This document shows, piece by piece, positions 57,473-64,000 of a stretch of 64,000 nt of DNA (the stretch's first letter is position 1; each line of letters starts with the position of its first letter). This stretch comes from Atherix ibis (taxonomy: Eukaryota > Arthropoda > Insecta > Diptera > Athericidae), in contig OY282609.1 in NCBI GenBank assembly GCA_958298945.1, positions 34,445,212 to 34,509,211 of the forward strand, written 5' to 3'. A model generated the notes under the pieces. It saw only the letters and a program-made list of their open reading frames with translations. It had not been told where the DNA came from and did no database searches. The position numbers and the translations under genes are program-made.

Positions 57473-58370
57473 CGAGGTCTGTTCAAAAAGTATCGCAAAT
57501 TTTGTGTTTTTTTCAAAAATTATTTATTGATTCATAAATATCTTTTTTGTCCCCTTCAAAGTAATCCCCACCAGATATTATACACTTGTGCCAAAGTTTT
57601 TTCCAATTCTTGAAGCACTTCAAAAAATCATTTTTTGTGATCTTTTCCAGCTTCTCCTCCGATGCTGTCGTTATCTCCTCAATCGTAGCGTAGCAGCATC
57701 CTCTCATAGGGCTCTTCAGTTTTGGGAACAAGAAAAAGTCACAGGGGGCCAGATCTGTGAAATACGGTGGCTGCGGTATTATTAGTGTGTTGTTTTTGGG
57801 CAAAAATGGCAGAATTAATTTTTGTTCTTCCACAAACCGGGCGTTCCTAGCGCATTGCTTCGCGCAACTTGTGCATAACTTGCAGGTAATATTCCTTATT
57901 GACCGTTCTACCCTATGGCAAGAACTCATGATGCACCACGCCCCTGCAATCGAAAAAAACTGTAAGCGAAACCTTCACGTTCGACCGAACTAGGCACGCT
58001 TTTTTCGGTCTTGGCTCGTGCGGCAGCTTCCATTGGGATGATTGAGCTTTGGTTTCCACGTTATAACCACAAACCCATGATTCGTCACTAGTTATGACTC
58101 TGGAGTAAATTTGGGTCATTGCGGACAGAGTCCAACAGCTCCTTAGCAATGTTAATGCGATGTTGTTTTTGGTCGAAATTGAGTAAAAATCGAAGACGTG
58201 CCAAAACACGTGCAAGCAAAGCAGCTGTCAAAATTTAAGTGAACATTCAAAATAACCGAACTTGACGGCACAAACGGGAGGTATAAGTGCCAACCTAACG
58301 CCACAAAAAATCGAAAATCGAATATACGTAACCCGCGGAAATTCAAAATTCGCGATACTTTTTGACCTTG
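57473..58370 (-). mobile_element. mariner-like DD34D element (GVQW3-like lineage), copy T2, nested in J1
   Basis: Left terminus CGAGGTCTGTTCAAAAAGTA, right terminus eroded (AAAAAGTATCGCGAATTTTG complement ending CCTTG), TA on both sides (57471-57472, 58371-58372). The minus transposase has RVITSDESWVCGYNVETKAQ and SSQWKLPHEPRPKKACLVRS (58100-57980), NVKVSLTVFFDCRGVVHHEF, and after a gap LPFLPKNNTLIIPQPPYFTD, LAPCDFFLFPKLKSPMRGCC and KCIISGGDYFEGDKKDIYES, ending near 57513. The HDNAPAH block is deleted. Removing the element with one TA rejoins the LINE frame GPIL-Y-NIYNHD. Confidence 0.92.
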
Positions 58371-59083
58371 TATAATATTTATAACCATGACATACCATCT
58401 GATCCTAATACTTATGCAGATGATACGGCTATACTTGCTAGTCTTACAGATCCTGACATAGCTTCCAACCATTTATAATCCCATATACACAACCTTTAAT
58501 CCTAGTTTAAGAGATGGATAGTGCGGGTAAATGAATAAAAGGATGCTCACATTACTTTCACACTTTGTCAAGGAAAACTTTTCCCTTTGTATCTTAATAG
58601 CAACATGTTTCCTCAAAATGATAAAATGGGGGGACTTTACCTGTATAACATATTAACATAGAATCCTCATACAGGACTAAAAAAATTTGCAGCCACTGGG
58701 TATTAACTACAACTTGTTAAACTACTTGACAAATGCTCGAAACTAATAATTAAAACTAAACTTATAATCTACAAAACAATTATAAAACCAATTTGGACAT
58801 ATGGGACTAAAGTTTGGGGTTCAACGAAACGTTCCATTTTCTATCGCGTGCAGGGCGTACTATCCAAGATCCTCCGTAAAATTGTTTATGCCCCCTTTTA
58901 TGTTCGTAACACCATTATACATCGTGATCTAAATGTTCCCTTTGTTCAGGACCTGTGCATTTCCAACTATCAAACATTTGACTCCTGTTTATCCTATCAT
59001 CATAATCTACTTATAAGAGAATTTTCTTGTACTGCCCTTCTCGGAAACACTCATCAGAGACTTAAGATACAATGGACTAGATA

Positions 59084-59245
59084 CGAGGTCTGTTCAAAAT
59101 GTATCGCGAATTTTGAATTTCCGCACGTTACGTATATTCGATTTTTGATTTTTTTATGGCGTTATGTTGGTACTTATGTCTCTCACTTATACCGATGCGT
59201 TCGGCTACTTTGAATATTCAGCTAATTTTTGATAGCTGCTTTACT
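59084..59245 (+). mobile_element. mariner-like 5'-end fragment, copy T3
   Basis: CGAGGTCTGTTCAAAATGTA after TA, then TTTTGAATTTCCGC, GTTATGTTGGTACTTATGTC and GACAGCTGCTT-like sequence, matching the 5' noncoding region of T1 and T2. It stops at about 59245 without the transposase or the other terminus. Confidence 0.85.
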
Positions 59246-59733
59246 CCCACTTCATGATGCATAAGATTGTTAATTAAAATGTTATGTATATCTGCTTATT
59301 ACAATACAATTGTAGTTGCAGATAAAAAAAGGATTCATTATTTTTAACGTTGAGCAGAGATATCTTCTTTGTATCTTTTGCTTATATATTAAATTGGTTT
59401 TTATTGACTTACGAGTAGTACTTGATTTGCTTACAATTCATGTGTTAGCTCAAACATAATTATCTATATATTTAATTGCTTAAAACTAAACTTCATTCTA
59501 GACTTAAAAAATTAGAGGAAGCAATGTCCAGGAAGAGTAGATTAGGAGTTTTGGATTTTTACGAATATTGTGTTGCTTCCACAACAATGGAAATGGGAAA
59601 TTAGGGAATTATAAAATTCGACGTTCATAATATTTCTATCTTTAGCGAAGTCACATATGATAACTGGTGATGCATATGGTAGAGTTAATTATTGTATGAG
59701 TATCTCTGTTGGATGGTTTGGGTATTAATTCTT
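59246..59733. other. AT-rich non-coding DNA
   Basis: No recognised feature. Confidence 0.4.
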
Positions 59734-60453
59734 TCAAATGATTAATTGCTTATCGTCTATATTCTGATATTTTGAAAGGCGTTTCCTAAGGGTAAATCTT
59801 TCGGATATATAGATTTTATTGGCATATGTTTTCGAGAAACTAAAGGTGATTGAATGAATAAGTTGTTTGTAAAATACTAAATTTGTATTTATACTAAGCT
59901 CCTTCCAACGTCTAAGTACTCGTATAAATCGAAAGGTATGAATACCCGTTTCGGCTTTTTTCAAAATTGGCTCAACATATTGGTTAAATTTAAACATTAA
60001 GTTAAACTTCACGCCTAGATATTTCAGTTGATTTGGAACTTGAATAGCTGTGTTTTTATTCAGAATACGCAGCCTTTTGCTCTTTGTAGCAATTTTTCTC
60101 AGTTTGCGAGAGCTTGGATTACAGAAACAGATTAGATAGGATATATTACGATTAACTGACAAGCTCCAGTTACCATAATAATTTATAATTTTAAATAGTA
60201 GCTCCTGTGTTCTTTTTAGAGCTAAGTTTGGTTATTTCCTTTTGGCATATCCAAGAGTGTCATATAGCATACAATATTATTTGTTCTTTTGTGATAGTTG
60301 GTATACCTTCAGTTTATATTGAATAGAGCAAGCGGCCTAATACCGCTCCTTTGAGAACTCCTTCACTTATTCAAAAAAATTCGGAAGAATTCGTGTTCTG
60401 ATCCTAACGCAAGATGATATATCCTGAAGAAATGAGTGCAGCAGCGTAATATA

Positions 60454-61512
60454 GGGTTTTCCAATAAGAGTAATATGATTTCTAAGTGATGTTTCAGCCA
60501 TTTATAATATGTCATGATCTGTCTTTTTTTTCCATTGTATTCAATAATGTTTACAATTTTATCATGGAGAGATATACGTAAGAAAAACGTTTACAAATTA
60601 TTCAATTTTATTATCAAAATAATTGTTCTCCAATTGCAACTTTTCGTGCGCTTTTGCCATTTTATGGTCGTAATAATCGTCCAACTGTGCTCGCTATTCG
60701 TCGAATTATTAAAAATTTCGAGCGTACATTTTCTTTACATAATGCTGATTTTGTCTTGGAACAACTTGAAAACGGTAACAATTTTTTTAAGAAAATCATC
60801 TTCTCCAATGAGGCTCACTTTCATCTAAAACGGTGCGATACATAAACAAAACTGTCGATTCTGGTGCGAAGAAAATCCACAAATTATTCATGAACACCCA
60901 TTACATTCACCTAAATTGACAGTTTGGTCTGGTGGAATCATCGGTCCGTACTTCTTTCGAAATGAATCTGGTAACACCGTTACTGTCAATGGAGACCGGT
61001 ATAGATAGATGATAACCAACTTTTTATGGCCGAAATTGGAAGAAGTTGATCTTGACAACATCTGGTTCGAACAAAACGGGGCTACGTGCCACACAGCACG
61101 TGCAACAACCGAATAATTACGAGAAAAGTTTGGAGATTCGATTATTTCAAGAAATTGTGAAATTGAATGGCGTCCAAAAAGTTGTGATTTAACACCATTA
61201 GACTATTTCTTGTGGGGTTATTTGAATTCATTGGTCTTTGGCAATAAATCAGACTCTCTTCAAGCTTTAGAAGTCAATATTGAACGTGCTATTCATGACA
61301 TACGACTTGATTTAGTGGAAAAAGTGCTCGAAAATTGGGTTCATCGGATTCGTTCCTACAAAAGAAGTCGTGGAGGCCATTTGAATGACATTTTATTTAA
61401 AACTTAATTTTATCGATTGTACTTCACATTAAATAAAAAACATTTAAATTTTCTTAACAATTAGTGTGTATTTTTAAAAAAGAAAGCATATCACTCTTAT
61501 TCGAAAACACTC
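60454..61512 (+). mobile_element. DUF4817-type DDE transposon, fullest copy, nested in J2
   Basis: Termini GGGTTTTCCAATAAGAGTAA and GAGTGTTTTCGAATAAGAGT (as complement), TA on both sides. The transposase starts at ATG 60564 but has a stop at codon 6 (MERYT-stop). It reads LQIIQFYYQNNCSPIATFRA, LLPFYGRNNRPTVLAIRRII (HTH), KKIIFSNEAHFHLK (first catalytic block with Asn where the family has Asp), SGGIIGPYFFRNESGNTV, MITNFLWPKLEEVDLDNIWF, EQNGATCHTARATTE (Asn for Asp again), SCDLTPLDYFLWGYLNSLVF (third Asp kept) and ends LNDILFKT-stop at about 61407. A middle segment between the HTH and first catalytic block is missing. Confidence 0.93.
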
Positions 61513-61929
61513 TATATGGAGAGAAATTAAGTTTACACAGTTTGTGCACTAATCCCTTATGCCAAACTAAGTCCAAGGCTTTGGTTATATCTAGGGACAA
61601 GTAACTGTTGACTATTTACAGTTTAACGCAGTTGTGTTGTCAATATGAAGTCGGCAAAGCGCAAGTCCGGAATAACTTTATTTTTATTACACAATTCATT
61701 TACCTTTTTGCAAAAGAAATTTTCTAATATTTTCCCTAAACAAGGAAGAAGATATTTAGGTCGATATTGCCGTAAGGCTGCCCTACTTTGAGCTTTCGGA
61801 ATATTAAAAATTATCCCTAATTTCCAGGCTTTAGGGAAGTAGAAATTGTTGATGCAGTGATTAAATCATTTTTGGAAGCTTTCTCACCATAAAGTTTGAT
61901 ATATTTTTGATGACGTCAAACTTTTTATA

Positions 61930-62776
61930 TTGGGTTGTCAAAAAAGTAATTTTATTACATTACGAAATTACTTTCCGAACAACCAAATTATTTATTTATT
62001 ATTTTTTAATAAACCCGATAATTTTTTTTTTATTATTTATTTAATTACTTTAAACGATCCCTGTAAAATCCCACCATAATTTTTTTTTAATGAATAATGG
62101 CTTTCGAAGTGCTTTGAACCGGTTCATCTTTTCTACTCCAGGATCTTTTGCACTTAACATAGTTTCTCGTCCCCAGTGATAATACGCTTCAAAAATTGAT
62201 CATTTTCTTGGCGTTTGAGAAGCAAATGACAAACGTCAATGCGACGGCACAAATTTTTTTCCGTAAGAAGATGAGGAACCCATATGACGAGCGTTGAGAT
62301 AAAACCTAGCCATTTCATATGATCATGAATAGTCGTATTCGATAAATTTAATCTCTCAGCAATCTCACGAGTTGTAATTCGCCGATTTGCATCAATTAAT
62401 TCCTCTATTGTGTCTTCATCAGCTTAAACTGGCCTTCCAGAACGTGGTGCATCTTCGAGATCAAAATTGCCGGATCGAAATTTTGCAAACCAGTTTTGAC
62501 ACTTAACACATCTTCTCCATACATATTGGACAATTTTTTTCTTGCTGGAACAGCATTTTTAACTTTTTCTATAGTAAAAATTGAAATATACCGAAAATGC
62601 ATTTTCCAAATTTAAAAATGTATTAACCAAAAACTACTATGCAGAATCAAGCAAGCCTTGCTATGTCAGCTATCACAATACATATGATTATGTGGCTTAA
62701 GTGTGAAGTTGGTTGTGAAAAAATATAATTAAATCCTCTGTTGGGAAACAACGAAATTACGTTATTGACGACCCAA
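61930..62776 (-). mobile_element. mariner, mellifera subfamily, copy M5, 3' deleted with doubled terminus, nested in J2
   Basis: Outer termini TTGGGTTGTCAAAAAAGTAA (left) and complement ending ACCCAA (62776), TA on both sides. On the minus strand: EKVKNAVPARKKLSNMYGED at about 62565, a shifted QNWFAKFRSGNFDLEDAP, RITTREIAERLNLSNTTIHD-like helix block (62390-62330), and LLKRQENDQFLKRIITGDEK-like (about 62215-62165). It breaks off after the WWDF-type block near 62060. An extra internal terminus (ACGAAATTACTTTCCGAACA, 61962-61985) lies only a few bp from the left terminus. Shares the 10-nt N-terminal deletion with M4. Confidence 0.9.
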
Positions 62777-63199
62777 TATTATTTAATGTTTTTATTATAG
62801 AATAGAGTGTGTTTTGGAATTCCTTGCGCAGTTATCAGTGCTGAATTCACTGATATGAGTTGGGGCGTTTGCTAAAAAACTGTTGATCTGATTGTTTATT
62901 TTACAATAGTTTGTAGAGGTAAGTTTGAACTAGAATTGTAAAGGTTCTTATAAAACGTGGCAAAGTTATTAGAAATATTAATTGAACCTTCTATTATTTT
63001 GCGGTTGTTATTATCGGTGCCTATTACTTTATTGAGTGTCGTTCGACTGGTGATTGCGTTAAGCTGCTTGAAATGTATCAGAATTGGATGCTTTTTTGAA
63101 AGTCGTTCAAAAAATATTTCGTTAAAGTGTTTGTTAACTTTATGGCATATTATAGCTGATAATTTTAATATTTATGAATAAAAAATAATATTGACAAAA

Positions 63200-64000
63200 A
63201 TTTCCACTATAACTACATTTACAGATATTGATCCTTTCTAGTAAATTTTCGAATAGGTTTTTTTCATAATTGTGCGGCACTATATCATCTATAACTTGAT
63301 TGGTATTGATTTGGAGCTCTTGAATTTTATATGGAGTATTTACATAAACCCCAGAAGAAGTCCAATGGCGTTAAATCAAGTGATCTTGGTGGCCAATTTA
63401 CATCACCTCTTGATGGAATAGTGTCTATTAAATTTGATGATGGTTTTTAGCAAATCGATTATTTTACACTGTTGAAACCACAAATCGTCGATAGCTATGT
63501 CATCAAAAATAGGACATAATAAAGTGGTTTTCTTGTCTCTGAAGCACACATCATAGTAGTAACTGTTTTATTTTCAAAATCATATGAACCAATTATGTCT
63601 CCGACCCATTAAATGCTTTCTATAGTGATACGTGCTAAATGTAATGGTTTTTTAATAATTGCTCTTAGGTTTTTGCATGCGCAAATGCAACACTATTGCT
63701 TGTTAACATAGCTGAAAATGACTTTCGTTTGAGAAGATGATTCCTTATAGCTTCTTGATTTGTAGGGTTAGTACAGGCTCTTCTAATTTTCTGCAAAATT
63801 GTTAATGTGATAATTGTGGAGAAGATCAATTGTTGAGAATATCTTAAAATCGATAAAACTGAACTCTATGCAACACTTTGACTAATCGAAGCAGTGCACG
63901 TATGAGCACATACACTTGTTGGTATGTTTTATACCAAACCAGTAGACTCAAATTTATCAACTAAATTCTTTATTGCAGGCTCACTGGAGCGATCAGAAAT
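63200..64000 (-). mobile_element. DUF4817-type DDE transposase gene remains, truncated by window end
   Basis: From the right edge leftwards: SSEPAIKNLVDKFESTG (N-terminal helical region), a degraded middle, then AIDDLWFQQ (about 63505), GDVNWPPRSLDLTPLDFFWG (63395-63345; last catalytic Asp region) and IVPHNYEKNLFENLLERI to about 63225. Frameshifts and stops throughout. A piece of the same lineage lies at 41451-41690. It starts just beyond the upstream end of J2. Confidence 0.82.

Larger units (their letters stand above)
57010..59081 (+). mobile_element. jockey-like LINE ORF2 (J1), split by mariner T2
   Basis: RT blocks in order, across frames: ILGKIFEK and PILVNEETILDHQFSFRPEH (57090-57190), STIQQCHRIVYHVVSSLEER, motif A as FLDISQDFGRVW (57268-57303; Gly where the family has the second Asp of AFD), then LPILAGVSxGSILGPILY (57420-57470). 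After the mariner it resumes NIYNHDIPSDPN and TYADDTAILASLTD (58413-58424 is YADD). The C-terminal part has KPIWTYGTKVWGSTKRSIFY and RVQGVLSKILRKIVYAPFYV (58785-58905). The coding frame is interrupted by many stops. Endonuclease and 3' end are not visible; at 59083 a mariner end begins. Confidence 0.88.
59734..63190 (-). mobile_element. jockey/CR1-like LINE ORF2 (J2), split by two DNA transposons
   Basis: Read on the minus strand. 63140-62950 gives HPILIHFKQLNAITSRTTLN and IIEGSINISNNFATFYKNLY (endonuclease-RT linker). After mariner M5, 61840-61620 gives AWKLGIIFNIPKAQSRAALR and QYRPKYLLPCLGKILENFFC (RT fingers), then DLVWHKGLVHKLCKLNFSPY (61580-61515). After the second transposon comes the GVLKGAVLGRLLYSI-type block, a damaged catalytic box where YADD should stand (YAI then stop, about 60270), and 60162-59734 with PNQLKYLGVKFNLMFKFNQY. 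Several shifts and stops. It opposes J1 in orientation and is a different lineage by sequence. Confidence 0.82.

Overview
The window looks like nuclear DNA of a higher dipteran (a fruit-fly or house-fly type insect). It is strongly AT-rich, intron-heavy and full of decayed transposons. The best evidence for a host gene is three spliced minus-strand exons of a sidestep-family immunoglobulin-superfamily gene, with clean GT-AG borders and matching phases (21310-21513, 20748-20893, 4847-4991). They are read from high to low coordinates. The gene continues beyond the left edge and somewhere to the right of 21513; I found neither end. No bacterial-type genes, operons or CRISPR arrays are present. 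The species assignment is inference from the mariner lineages, the R1-clade LINEs and the 5.8S fragment.

Layout. 1-21500 is the side-like gene. Its 15.8-kb intron holds two R1-clade LINE copies (6060-8605, 17515-19004) and two DUF4817-type DDE transposons (9259-10136, 12946-13990). A mauritiana-type mariner carrying a captured 5.8S rRNA fragment lies downstream of the last exon seen (1358-2897). 21600-31000 is a transposon cluster: two mauritiana mariners, two mellifera mariners, an RNase H-bearing LINE tail and an R1-clade tail. 31000-46000 is mostly featureless AT-rich DNA. It contains a 2-kb TIR element with a nested mariner (35023-36994), a 406-bp fold-back element (37224-37629), jockey-like LINE fragments and a further mauritiana mariner. 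46460-48140 is a mellifera mariner abutting another mariner-like lineage. 50870-51992 is a 13-bp minisatellite. 54111-64000 is a nest of jockey-like LINEs split at TA dinucleotides by DNA transposons.

No transposon gene in the window appears intact, so the elements do not form a working system here. What is most unusual is the structure left behind: rRNA captured in a mariner, templated filler DNA, fold-back ends, doubled TIRs shared by two deletion derivatives, and several long perfect or near-perfect hairpins. Element borders are from terminal repeats and TA duplications where visible; LINE 5' borders are approximate.
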